From: Ophiosphaerella korrae
Taxonomy: Eukaryota > Ascomycota > Dothideomycetes > Pleosporales > Phaeosphaeriaceae
NCBI GenBank assembly: GCA_028456385.1
Contig: JALNQF010000444.1
Location: 1-29,660, forward strand
Length of the DNA: 29,660 nt
Direction of reading: 5' to 3'
The notes below the pieces were generated by a model. It saw only the letters and a list, made by a program, of their open reading frames with translations, was not told the DNA's origin and ran no database searches. Position numbers and translations under genes: made by a program. Of this stretch, positions 11,160 to 23,300 are shown one piece after another. Numbering within the stretch: position 1 is the first letter of the stretch; every line of letters begins with the position of its first letter.

Positions 11160-13960
11160 GTTTACTATATTATAGTTTTAGTTAAAGTTTCTAGTACTCC
11201 CTTTTTACTAGTACTAGCGCTAACGTTCTAGAAAGAAATACGTACTAAAGAAAAGTAGTTTAACTACTTTATAAGTTATAAAGCTTTAGCTTATACTTAC
11301 TATATATACTTAAGTAAGGGTGTACTTATACTAGGTATTAAACCTAAGTAGTAGTACTAAAGAAAGAAAAAACTCCTAAACCTATATAAATTACTAGCGC
11401 TTAATTTATAAGAACTAAGTAATAAAGTACCCTAGACCCTACTAAAACCTTTACTAGCTAGCGCTAAAGATCTAAATCTCTATAAACTAATAGCTAAACG
11501 TACTAATATAGTATATAACTACTATAACTTAGCTTATTATACTATAACTTAGTTATATAAAAAAATCTTCTATCTTCTTAAAAGCTAGCTTCTTAAACTA
11601 AAATAATACTAGCTTATAACTTCTTTATTACTTAAACTAAGTATACTTATAAGATAAAGATACGCTATAAATAGTAAACTATAGATCTAGTAAAGAACTA
11701 AAGAAACGCTCTAGAGCTACTATACTATAAAAAATCTATAAAATACGCGCTAGAACTAAGTCCCTAGAAAAATAGACCTAGAGACTTACTACACTAACTA
11801 CTCTAATAAAAAAAGTACTAAGTAACTTCTAATAATATTTTAAAAACTTCTTATAAAAAGATAAAAAAAAATAGGTAATAGACTTTAAATCCTTTATTTA
11901 GCTAAGACTACCTAGTAAACTTAATTTCTAACCTAATATAATTCTCTAATAAGTACTAGGTACTTTCTTAGCTAATAGCTCTATAATAGACTTAGTTACT
12001 CCTAACTAACTTATTATAGAAGAATTTAACCTAGATATAGACTTTACCCCCTTTAACTAAGGTAGCTCTCTAAGGTATAGACTAGTTACTAAAGTCTCTT
12101 TTAATAACTAGACTATATTAAATAACTTAATTAAAGACGCCTAACTAAACGTTAGCTAAGTATTATTACCTTAGCCTACACCTAAGCTTAAAAACTTAGA
12201 AGAGCTAAGAAATAACTTACTATTAAACGCTATAATTAATAAAGACTTACTACTAAAAATAGTCTTTATATCTTAAGATAAACTTAAGAAATTACTTACT
12301 AAGTTTACTAAGCTCTAACTTTTATTTTACACTCTATTACTAACTTTATACTAAAGAATTAAAGATAATAAACTTAGTAATTACTTATCTCTTAGAGAGT
12401 TTACCCTAGCTAGAATAGTATTATACCTAGTAGTTGTAAATACGTAGATATAGGACGTAATTAATATAGTAAATAAATAAAACTAGAAGCTTATAACTAG
12501 AGTAAGTAAAGTAGATAAATAACTTTTCTAATAAGATAACTAATTAGCCTAACTCTAAGAACGCCTAGTATAATTACTACTAGACTATAACTATATTATA
12601 GAGTAATATAATACTTTAGGCTAAAGAGCTACTTAGTATAAAGCTCTATAAGAAGAAGCTATAGTAAAATATAACTACTTACGTAAAGTAGTAATCTACT
12701 AAGAAGACCTAATAGCTAAATAAACTAAGCTAAAAACCTTTAACTTTAATATACTAGCGTAGAAAGATATAAAACTACTTTATACTAAGATCTTACTATA
12801 AAGCTAGTAACCTAGCTTCTTTAAAAGAGAGTTTAAACCCTAAGTACTAGTAGTAGGCTACTATATCTTTAATAGAGAAGAGTTTACCTTAACTCTCTTT
12901 TTAACTAGTATCTAAGAGCTAGCCTTTAATTTTTACTAGTATAAAGAATAAGAAGACTACTTTATAAAACTTCTATAATTTTTAAGTATAAGACGCCTTA
13001 TAGATATTATATCTTTTATCTAGTCTATATATAATTACTTTATTACTAATAGAAAAAAATATATTAGCTTATAAACCTAAGCTAACGTTATTATATACTA
13101 CTATATAGAATTAGCCTACTTATACTTTACTATCTTAAATAGTATTACCTACCTATACTAAAAAGAATTTATATATTTCTTTATACTTTTTTACTAATTT
13201 AGTAATATAGACGTAGTAGGATTAAGAGAAGTACGTTATAAAACCCTAGAAATAGCTAAATTTAGACTAGATTAACTAATCTATAAAACTACCTAGTTAG
13301 TATAAGCTAAATTCCTTTCTAAATTTAATAATATTAGCCTTAAACTATAATAGAACTTATAGCTATATAATATCTACCTTTAAAAAAAGCTATAACCTTA
13401 GCTTAGAAAGGCTACTAGTACTACCCCTAGTATCTATAATAGCTCTACTAATTTTTAAAAGATAATCTTAATATTAGAAAATAAAGTAAATAATTATAAC
13501 CTAGATATAAGCTCTAAGTAAACCTAGCTTTGTACTCTAGCGCCTATAAGAGCTAAACTAAGAGCGTAAATATAAAACTTTAAAGAAGAACTAGCTATAA
13601 CCTTATAAAAACTAAAACACTATTAACTATAGCTAGAAAGTATATTTAGAGAAATATACCTAACTAGTAAAAAGGCTACTATAATTAAAACTAAGAACTC
13701 TAAAATAATTTTATACTAGAGCTATAAAAAAATAAGTATTAAAAAGCTAAACTATACTACTTATAAATAAATAAAAGCTACTAGATCTAAAATACTTACT
13801 AATACTACAAACTACTATATAGCTACCTATATAGTAATAGACTCTAAAATAGATATAGAAATAGAAGACTAATTCTTTAAATATAACCCTTAACTAGATA
13901 TAGAGCTAGAACTAGAGCCTAACTTAGACTAAGATCTAGAAAACAATATTCTCTAAGCTT
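11160..13960 (+). pseudogene. Element C gag-like region (unrecognised)
   Basis: This region precedes the protease of element C and is therefore expected to be gag. I do not recognise a family motif. Around 11200-11400 the frame with codon starts divisible by three looks protein-like. From about 12190 to 13940 the next frame (codon start 12190) looks better, with long leucine/lysine-rich runs and an acidic stretch near 13840-13930, broken mostly by stops of the kind RIP makes. The change of frame relative to protease-RT (codon starts divisible by three) could be a natural gag-pol frameshift or later indels. No zinc knuckle was found. The CDS start cannot be placed because ATG codons have been erased. 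Confidence 0.5.
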
Positions 13961-14149
13961 AAAGCCTTAACCTAAGGATTATATAAACTAAAAGAGTATA
14001 ATTAACTACTAAAGTATAACTTCTAGTATAGCTATATCTTATATACTTACTTATAGAATATAGATAGTCTAGTACAAGAAACTACTAACTAATCTAATAG
14101 AAGCTAAGCTAAACTAATTCTTATTTACTAGCTTCTTAAGTAAAGACCC

Positions 14150-16680
14150 TATAGTACTCTATATAGCTAGAACTCTAGCTAATAATAAAGCTAATATAAA
14201 CTTTATTTACTAAAAATTTACTTAGAAGACTATAAAATTATAAACTATCTAGCTACTTTAACTTATTATCTATAAAGGATATAATAGTTCTCTATCTAAG
14301 TCTATTATATATTAGGTTAAGTTCTACTTATAAGTAAGTATATATATTAAATAGACCTCTACTTATATTATTAAAAATATAAGCTAATTTAACTTTATTT
14401 TAGGATTTTTATAGTGTAAAGCCTATACTATTAAATCTAACTACTATAATAGAATGTTATTATTCTCTAATATTTACTACTAATAACACTACTAGATAAC
14501 TAACGAAATTCTCTTAGTAGTATACTATAGCGTACTTAGATATTACTCTACTATAGCCTTAAAGAAGCTAGCACTTAAACTATTATCTACTCTTATAGAG
14601 CCTCTAAGTAGGTACTTTAATAGGTATAAATAGAACTTATTAATAAATATTTAAACTATTAGTTATTATATAATTAAAGCTTTTACTAGAAGAAGTAGAT
14701 ATACGCTTATAGTACTTACTTTAAATAAAATACTACTACTAGCGTACTACTATAAAGTAACTAAAGAAGTAAATTACGTATAATTTTATAAGCTACTACT
14801 TATAGTAGAGCTTAAGGATATCTTATCTATAAAACTACTCTAACTATATTAGGACTTAATACTCTATTTTAATAAGAAAGCTATTAAGGAACTTCTTTTT
14901 TATAAGTTATATAACCTAGAAATTACTTTTAAGCCTAGCGTAAAAATCCTAGACGCTAAACTTTACTTTTTTACTAGAAAATAAAATAAAGTAATCTAGA
15001 AATATATCTAAGAAATAGAAGGTAAAGGCTTTATTAGTAAATATAGCTCTTTAGCTAGAAATAACTTACTAATTATAGCTAAACTAGATAGTAGCTTATA
15101 AGTTTATATAAACTACTACAAGCTAAATAAATCTACTATTAAAGACTAGTACTTTATTCTATTCTTTAGGGAAATACTAGCTTACTTAAATAAAGTAAAG
15201 ATTTTCTCTAAATTTAACGTAATATACGCCTTTTACTACTTACGTATTACTTTAAATTTAGAATAGCTAACTACTTTTATTACCTACTTTAGTATATATA
15301 CTTATAAGGTAGTACCTTTTAGCTTTACTAACGTACTAGCTACCTTATAGCGCGCTATTAACTTAGCCCTACTAAAATACTTAGATAACTTCTATACTAT
15401 ATATATAGATAACGTTCTAATATACTCTAATAATAAAATAGACTATATCTAGTACGTTTATAAAGTACTTATATAACTAAAAGAGTAAAGCTTTTATATA
15501 GATTCTAAAAAATCTAGCCTCTATACTACTTTAGTTAAGTTTTTAAGTATAATTATCTTTAATAAAGGAATTATAATAGATCTCTCTAAAGTTAAAGCTA
15601 TTTAGGAGTAAGAAATACTAAAGACTACTAAAGAAGTCTTAGCTTTTCTAAGCTATACTAGATTCTTCTAGTACTTTATTAAAGATTACTTAAGCCTTAC
15701 TCTACTACTTACTAAGTTAATTAAGTCTAAAGTTATTACTAAACTTACTAAAAGAGATAGGCTACTCTTTTAAAAGACTTAGTATAAGCCTTTTATAATT
15801 ACCTAAGAATATATAGACGCCTTTAATAAACTAAAAGCTACTTTCTAGCTAGGTATAGTCTTACTTTACTTTAACTCCTTAAAACTAATCTATATCTAAA
15901 CTAACGCCTCTAGGTAGGCTTTAGGTAGAGTAATAAGCTAACTAAACTAAGATAGAATCTAATAGCTAGTTAGCTTCTTCTTAAAAAAATATACCCTAGT
16001 AGAATATAATTATAATATCTACGACCTAGAGCTTATAGCTATAATCTAAGTATTTAAAGAATAGAAACTAGAGCTTATAGGTAGTCTATATACAATCTAT
16101 ATTATAATAGACTACTATAATTTAGAAACCTTTATAATAACTAAAAAGCTTAATTACTACTAGGTACGCTAGTTATTATTCTTATCCTAATTTAATTTCT
16201 ATATTAAATATATACCTAGTAATATAAATAAAGTTATAGACGCCCTAAGCTACTAACTATAAGACTACCCTATAGATAATTCTAATCTATAAGTATTAGG
16301 AGCTAACTAAATTATCTTAAGCTCTTAAGTCCTAGCCCTAGGCGTAAAACCTACGCTAGATATAGTAATTTACGCTCTAAGCCTTATAGACTTATAAAAG
16401 CTAGATAGATTTACGCTAAAATAAGCTACTATAGTATATACCTACTTTTACTATATTATAAGAATAAAACTAAAATTAGTAAACTTACTAGAGGATTTTT
16501 TACTACTTTATAATAAAGAACTAGACCTAGAACTCTTACTATATATTATTAACTTACGCTTAATAAAAGAATTACTAGATATAGTATACTTAGAAAACTA
16601 TATAGCTTAAGCTATATTTACTACTATAGATAGTAGATAATAAAAACTATTAAAAGCTTTCTATAAAGTAAGATACTACT
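14150..16680 (+). pseudogene. pol: Element C Ty3/gypsy pol remnant: protease, RT, RNase H, truncated
   Basis: One frame carries the protease (14178-14192, where D-S-G-A reads N-N-K-A), then a run of about 280 codons, then RT from about 14990. RT has a KGFI stretch, KLNKSTIKD, KIFSKFNV and the catalytic box YIDN at 15402-15413, with the second Asp lost. RNase H begins at about 15890 with T-N-A-S at 15900 (Asp changed to Asn) and ends with D-A-L-S at 16239-16250. The order protease-RT-RNase H and the DALS ending are those of Ty3/gypsy. The sequence differs clearly from elements 1, A, B and E, so this is a third family. It stops at 16680, directly at the LTR of element E, so integrase and 3' LTR are displaced out of the window. 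Confidence 0.88.
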
Positions 16681-17109
16681 TATTATAAGTATAATAGAAG
16701 AAATCGAGATAGAACTAATTAGTCCTAACTTAGGTACTAACAAAGTATAAGACAAGTAAAGTAATAATCTTAATTAGGAGACTATATATAACTAGGACAC
16801 CTAGGCTAATCTATAATCTATAGACTCTTAGTATTAATAGATTATAGATTAAGACAATCTATAATCTACTAATTTTAGTAACTATAGATTATAGATTACA
16901 ACGAGTATATAATTAGTAAAGATATATATTATTAGGATAGTATTAGTAATTTAATCCTTTAACTATAGAATAATAATACAAGATAGTTATAAAATATCTT
17001 CTATTATTTATAGTTATTATAGATCCTAATATAAACTTTTACTATTACCTTATAATTTACTAACTCTCTTAGATAAGTACTTATAGTTAATAATAAGAAG
17101 CCTATTATA
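16681..17109 (+). repeat. 5' LTR of element E
   Basis: This 429-bp LTR begins tattataag (RIP form of tgttataag) and ends cctattata (from ...ttaca). It is homologous, in reverse orientation, to the LTRs of A and B. It contains the family's inverted repeats of taatctataatcta and its complement in the middle third. The five bases to the left, 16676-16680 (ctact), should be the left copy of the target duplication in element C. Confidence 0.9.
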
Positions 17110-17170
17110 CCTTACTAATTTAGTTATTACGAAAAGTAAAGCGTAAGTAGTACGTAGTCTAGCTAATATA
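17110..17170 (+). other. Leader of element E
   Basis: These 61 bases lie between the LTR end and the inferred gag start. The matching leader in element B (25771-25831, minus strand) is also exactly 61 bases and begins with the same ccttactaatttagttatta. A tRNA primer-binding site would be expected here, usually starting TGG just after the LTR. None is readable, either because RIP turns TGG into TAG or because the family primes itself. Confidence 0.65.
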
Positions 17171-19240
17171 ATAGTAGAAAGTTTAACTAAAATAAGTAAA
17201 GCCCCTAGGAGTAGTTATAAGTCTAATAGTACTATATAGGAAATAATTAAAGACTAAATTAATAACTTAATCTTAGATAAAGAAAATATAAAGATAGTAA
17301 TTAATACTCTAGAAACGTAGAATAAAGAACTATAAGACTACGCGAAATAAAACAAGGTATAAATTAAAGCTATTATTAAAAGATAGAATTAAATAGAGTT
17401 AATTATATAACGCTTAGTAATAAGTGCTATAAAGAAACTACCTAAGATACCTATCCTTAAGAAGTTTAATAGAATAAGAGAAAAGTTAAGACTTTTTATT
17501 ATATTAGTATAACTCTAGATAGATATATAAGTACTATACTTTAATATAGAAGAAAAGAAGGTAATATATATTAGGTTGTACTTAGAGGAAAACGCGATAA
17601 GATAGTATAAACTATACTAGATAGACTATATAATATACTTACTAATAATCTAGAAGGATAAGACTAGAGCTATCTTTAGAAGTTATAAATACTTTACTAA
17701 ATAAATAAGAGTAGTATTTAGAGATATAGATATTACTAGATAAGTAGAAGAATAACTAGAGAAGCTTATATAGACCTAGAGTATTCTAAAATATATATTA
17801 TAGTTTAAATAACTATTATAAAATATAGAATAGAATAAATTAGCTTTAATATTAAGATTTAAATAAGAACTAAACTCTAAGATTTAATATAAAATAATCT
17901 ATATAGAGAAACTATAGATACTAGAAACTTTAAAATAGTAAGTAATATAAATTAATAATAATCTTTAAGAATAGAAGAAAAACAAATATAGAAGTTATAT
18001 CTAGAACTAAGATAAGGGAGACCCTATAATCTTTAATACTAACAAGGATAAGAAGAAGAAGAAAAATAAAGACTTTACGTACTTTAACTATAGTAAGAAA
18101 AGCTACTATATAAAAGACTACTAATTATAAAAGAAGAAAGATATAGTATATTATAAATATAGGAAACCTAGATACTTTATAAAAGACTATAAAAGTAAGG
18201 ACCTAAAGAAAGAAACTTAGTTAAAAACAACTAAGAAAAAGAAGGAAGTACTATAAGCATAGGCTAAACCTTAAAAGAAAGTAGCTAAGAGTAAAGAAAT
18301 ATAATATATAATACTCTATTAGACTTTTTATTATAAAGATAACTACTATATATATCTTTTTAGTAAATAAGAAGTAAGATACTTTCTATAATAAAGAAAT
18401 AGAGTAGTAGTAATAAAAGAAAGAATAAAAGCGTAGATAAAAGAGATAGTATACGTAATAGACTTACTAATAAAAGACTTAGAAAGGAAAGAGCCCTTAG
18501 TACTATTAATCTAAGCTAAAGGACTAGTACTAGATAAAAAGACTACTATAGCTTCCTCTAAAAGACTATAAAGAAGTAAGAAATAAGTTAGTATAAGAAG
18601 AATAAAGTATACTTAGCTAATAATATATAGCTATAATAGCTATATAATAATAAATATAGAGGAATATAATATAGAATAGAAGTTTATTTAGAAATACTTA
18701 CTAGTTATAAGTATAGAAGAAGCGTACAAAGACTAGAAAGAATATAATCCTAAAGAAATAAAGTTTATACTATTTTAAGAATAGATAAAGTAATATATAG
18801 TTATAGTAAGAAGAATACTTATAGAAAAAGAATAGTAGTACTTTATAAAAAGAATATAATAGATTAACAAAGCCTATATACTAAGAGTACTAGTAGTATA
18901 CTATATCCTAATAATAGATATACCTAGAAAAGACAAGTACTAAGAAGGGGATAATAAAATAATAGATCTAAGATACTTAGTATACTTTAAAGTATTATAG
19001 CTAGTATACTTAGATAAGAATTATACTATATATAGAAATCCTAAAGTAAATAATAATATATAGCCTATAAGAAGAAAAGGCTATAATTATATAAGAGTAA
19101 TTCTAGTAGAAAATATCTAAGGATAAGAAATAATCTTAGAAGATAGATACGTAGTAGTAAGACCTAGCCTAAAACTATTAAAAAAATATATCTAAGGAAG
19201 ACTATAGTATAAATATATATACAATAAATATCTAAAATAC
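17171..19240 (+). pseudogene. gag: Element E gag and gag-protease linker (first part of gag-pol)
   Basis: The frame beginning at 17171 (ATA, probably from ATG) runs through gag. Two zinc knuckles show the spacing C-x2-C-x4-H-x4-C, but every ligand is Tyr: 18080, 18089, 18104, 18119 and 18149, 18158, 18173, 18188. Gag proteins with CCHC knuckles package the retroelement RNA. After the knuckles the same frame continues about 350 codons to 19240, where element B is inserted. When B and one copy of its target duplication (7019 bases) are removed, the frame continues unbroken into protease at 26407, so gag and pol form one reading frame. Stops are nearly all of the kind RIP makes from Gln, Trp or Arg codons. 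The start was chosen because B has the same codon at the same distance from its knuckles (25770). Confidence 0.88.
19236..19240. repeat. Left target-site duplication of element B (aatac)
   Basis: The five bases before the left LTR of B read aatac; the five after the right LTR (26255-26259) read aatat. Removing B and one copy gives ctaaaatayaaagaatataagc split over the site, which matches the uninterrupted sister sequence in B itself (reverse strand, about 23690-23710). The single C/T difference lies at a CpA in the right copy only. Confidence 0.92.
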
Positions 19241-19663
19241 TATAATAGGTGTTACTAGAGTCGACTTCCTAATACCTAATTAGGAGTTAGTAGATTAAGA
19301 GATAATAACAAAAGTTTATATTAGGATCTATAATAACTATAAATAATAGAAGATATTTTATAACTATCTTGTATTAGCGTTCTATAGTTAAAGGATTAAA
19401 TTACTAATACTATCCTAATAATACGTATTACTAATAACTATATACTTACTATAATCTATAATCTATATTTACTAAGATTAATAGATTATAGATTAGCTTA
19501 ATCTATAATCTACTACTACTAAGAGTCTATAGATTATAGATTACTCTAAGTATCCTAATTATATATAGCTTCCTAGTTAGGCTTATAGCCTTTAGAGTTA
19601 TATAAGACTAGGCTTATAGGATTAATTAGCTCTATCTATAGGTCTTCTATTACTACTATAATA
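19241..19663 (-). repeat. Left (3') LTR of element B
   Basis: This 423-bp LTR begins tataataggtgttac on the plus strand and ends actataata. It matches the right LTR (25832-26254) with no indels and about 18 differences, all transitions by eye. It contains two sets of inverted taatctataatcta arms with a spacer. It is followed by the polypurine tract on the minus strand, so it is the 3' LTR of the minus-strand element B. Confidence 0.95.
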
Positions 19664-19676
19664 CTATCTCCTCTTC
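19664..19676 (-). promoter_or_regulatory. Polypurine tract of element B
   Basis: On the minus strand these bases read gaagaggagatag and touch the LTR directly. This is the expected primer site for plus-strand synthesis and is conserved with element A (4820-4832). Element E lacks it. Confidence 0.78.
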
Positions 19677-20360
19677 TAAGTAGGTCTTTATTTATCTATC
19701 CTAGAGCTAAAGTTATTAATCTAGTTTCTTTATTAATATAGAGTTCTTTATCCTCCCTAATACCTATTTTATCTATATATTATTACTATCTTCTTACTAA
19801 TTACGTATTGCGTAATAGTATTAAAATATTTCCTTATTCTTATTATACTTTTCTTAAGTTAAACCCTAAGTCTCTTCTTTATATTATTTCTATAAATAAT
19901 AGTAAGGCTTATAAGGTATATATTTATATAAATATATATAGTTCTTATAATATATCTAGTATTTCTCTCTCTAAGTATATATTAATTACGCTTATCTTTA
20001 CGTCTAGGCTTAATAATAATAGGGAAAGCTATTAACTAGACTTAAGAGAAATTACTATCTTAAATTATAAAGGCTAAAGCTAAGCGTAAGCGTATCTAAG
20101 AGCTTACGTAGAGTAAGCTAGTAGAGAATTAAGCTTATCTCTTTTATCTTTATAAGATAAAGGCTTTAAATAATAAGAAATTAGCTAAGTAGTTAGTAGC
20201 TCTAGAAGCTAAGCTAGATCTAGATAAAGTATTTAGTATTACTATAGTAGGTCTTGCGCTAGACGTCTCTATTATCTCTTTATCTATTGTTAGTAGTATT
20301 AGTTCTCTTAGTTTACTACTAGGTGTTCTAGAGGGTTTTAACTTTAGTAGTCTTCTAGTT
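19677..20360 (-). other. Element B region between chromodomain and 3' LTR
   Basis: This is homologous to 4833-5440 of element A. No clear protein domain is seen in the sense direction. The plus-strand stretch 19808-20035 is open for 75 codons and resembles the 4844-5191 stretch in A, but starts at TTG, is antisense and has no domain-like features, so it is not called a gene. Probably 3' untranslated sequence. Confidence 0.55.
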
Positions 20361-23300
20361 TCTTAGAGTAATTAAGGTTATCCTCTAGTTCCTATATTTT
20401 CTCCTATAGTTGTCCTTTCTCGTCTATACCTATCTATTCTACTAGGTAGTAGTTCCTACTATTATAGAACTAGTATTATAGAATTTTTTTAACTTCTTAT
20501 TTTTCTTATTCTTTATACGTGTCTACTTTATACACTAGTAGTTCTATATTTTATAGTACTATTTTAAGTAGTACTATATAGAAGGTTAAGTATATCTTTA
20601 TCTTGTTTAGTAGCTTTAGTCTAAATATAACTAGTAAGATTTCCTTTTTAATTTTATATAGTCTTATCTTAACGTAGTCTAGTTTTAAACTAGGTTGTTT
20701 ACTTTTAATATTCTTCTATACTAACTATACTTTTTCTTTCTCTTTAAATTAAAGTCTTCTTTTATATTTCTTATTATAATACTTTACTATCTAATTATAT
20801 AGGAATTTTACGTCTTATCTTAGTTAATTATATATATCTTTAAGTCTATTAGTAAAGTTTTCTCCTCTTAGAGACTAAGATATCTAGTTTCTTAGTGTCT
20901 AGTATATATTAGGTTTAAATCTATAGTTTATAAAGAAAAGTAATACTTTTATTACTATATTCTTTACGCTATTATATACTAACTATACTATAGGTAATAA
21001 CTATACCTAGTTGTTTTAGTTATAGTTAAAGTAGTATCTTAAGTATTATTCTACTATCTAATTTATTTATTCTAACTATTTGTCTATCTATAGGTAGTAT
21101 ACTATTAATATTACGTATTTAATTCTTAATTACGCTATTATTATTCCCTATAGTTTTAATATAAATCTTATATCTCTATCTATAATAATCTTATCTAGTA
21201 GTCTATATTAGCTAATTATAGTTCCTAGAACCTAGTATATAGTAACTTCTATCCTACTTTTTTCTTTATATAGTCTAAAGTATAAGTACTTTGTAAGTTT
21301 ATCTACTATTATTAGGATTCTATTATATTTAACTCCTAATATTAAGTCCTTAGACTTTAGTAGCTTTATAATAAAGTCTATTATAATAACTCTCTATAGT
21401 TATTCTAGTACTTCTACTAGTTATAATATTCTATATAGTACGTATCTATTATACTTATTCTTTTAGGATTTTATATAGTCTTGTAGTACTTCTATTACTA
21501 GTTATCTTACTTTTAGGATATAGTAATCTTATAGTAACTTATCTAGAGTCTTATTAATCCCTTAGTATCTATATACTAGTAGTTTATAAAACTATTATAT
21601 AAATTCTTTTTAGATTTTCTTTAGAATATATATTCTTCTATATACTTATATAAGTCCTTTATAGATTTCTAGTTTTTCTATTTCTTTAGATACTTCTTAT
21701 GTTGTTTTCTAAATCTATTTATCTAGCTTACTACTCTTTCTTTTAAGTATTATAGCTATTTTAGGTGTGTTTAGGACTAAATATCCTTCCTTGTTTTTAA
21801 CTAAGACTATACTAGTAGCACTTACTTCTTCTTATAAGTCTAGTCTTCTACTAAAGGTATTTATAAACTAATTATCTTTTCCTTTTATATATATAATTTC
21901 TATATTAAATATTAATAGATATTCCTACTATCTTATATAGCGTTATAATAGTTCCTTATTTATTATAAATCCTATAAGATTCTTGTAGTTAGTATAGACC
22001 TTTATTTAATATTTTACTTTTTATAAGTATACTCTCTATTATTTAAATACTTTATAGATTACTAGTATCTCCTTGTTATAGATTAAGTAGTTAAGTTCTA
22101 CTATCTTTATTTTTTTAGAGAAGTATTCGACTAAGTATTCTTTTTTAGTCTCTAGGTCTTCTTGTATTAGTGCTATTCTATAGACTAAGTTAGATACGTC
22201 TATTTTTACTATTACTAGTAGGTCTAGGTTATATATTCTAATAACTAGATTTTCTATAAACTTCTTTTTAATCTTGTTAAATACTTTATTATATTCCTTT
22301 ATCTATTTAAATAGCGTATCCTTTTTTATAAGTCTTGTTATTAGTTCTATATCTTTAGACTATCTTACTATTAACTTCTTATAAAAGTTAGCTAGCCTAT
22401 AGAATTGTTGTACTTCCTTTAGGTTTTTTAGTATTAGCTATTCGTTAATTAATCTAATCTTCTCTAGGTTGATTTTAATTTTTCCTAGCTTAATAATAAA
22501 TCCTAGGAAATCTATTTCTTTTATATAGAATTTACACTTTCTTATCTTTAGAAATAGTTTATTTTCTACTAGTTTCTTTAATACTTTATACACGTATTGT
22601 ATATATTCTTCTTCTATTTCTAAGAATATAAGGATATTGTCTAAGTATATAAATATAAATATATCTAAGTACTCTCTTAGTACTATATTAATCTTTTCTT
22701 AGAATACTACTAGTGCATTTATTAAGCTAAATAGTATAACTAAGTATTTATATAGTCTATACTATATTCTAAATACTATTTTCTACTTATTACCTTTTTT
22801 AATTCTAATTTAGTAGTAGGCGTTTTAGATATCTAGCTTTATAAAGATCTTTACTTTTTATAGTCTATCTTATATTCTATCTATTTATAGTAGTAGGTAT
22901 TAGTTCTTATTTATAATTGCGTTAGTTTTTCTAAAATCTACGTAGAGCCTTTTATTATTTATTCCCTTTTTGTCTATAAATATAAGTCTATATACTACTA
23001 AGGATTTAGATTCTTTTATCTATTCTTTTTTTATTACGGTCTAAATAAACGCTTGTTTAATCTTAGATTCTTCTTCTATTTTTTAGTAGACTAGGCTCTA
23101 TCCTAAGTTTCTTCCTTCTTCTAGTTCTATCGCTAAGTCCTATAGTTAATATTCTAGAAAGTAGTCTTCTAGCTCTATAAGCTATTTTTCCTATTCCTTA
23201 TATTCTTCTAGGAATTCTCCTTTATAGGTACTTATATTAGCTTTTAATATATTAGTTTTACTATAACTAATTCTTTTTATTTTTTAATTAATGTGTAGGT

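Larger units (their letters stand above)
10669..11160. other. Leader region of element C, possibly its 5' LTR
   Basis: This 0.5 kb lies between the point where element A breaks off and the first protein-like frame of element C. It contains a 17-bp tandem array (10727-10806) and a long palindrome (10837-10871). If C is inserted in A, this should be C's 5' LTR and leader; the first bases tataag at 10669 would fit a RIP form of TG-starting LTR. There is no second copy in the window to confirm its edges, and no coding motif was seen. Confidence 0.4.

Noticed and set aside
17110..17130. tRNA primer-binding site after the LTR of E
   Set aside because: No TGG-starting complement to a tRNA 3' end is readable. 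The match cannot be judged after RIP, so it was left as an unassigned leader.
19808..20035. 75-codon open frame on the plus strand, similar to the one at 4844
   Set aside because: It begins with TTG, is antisense to element B, and is the homologous part of the same 3' region. Conservation reflects shared transposon DNA, not selection on a protein.
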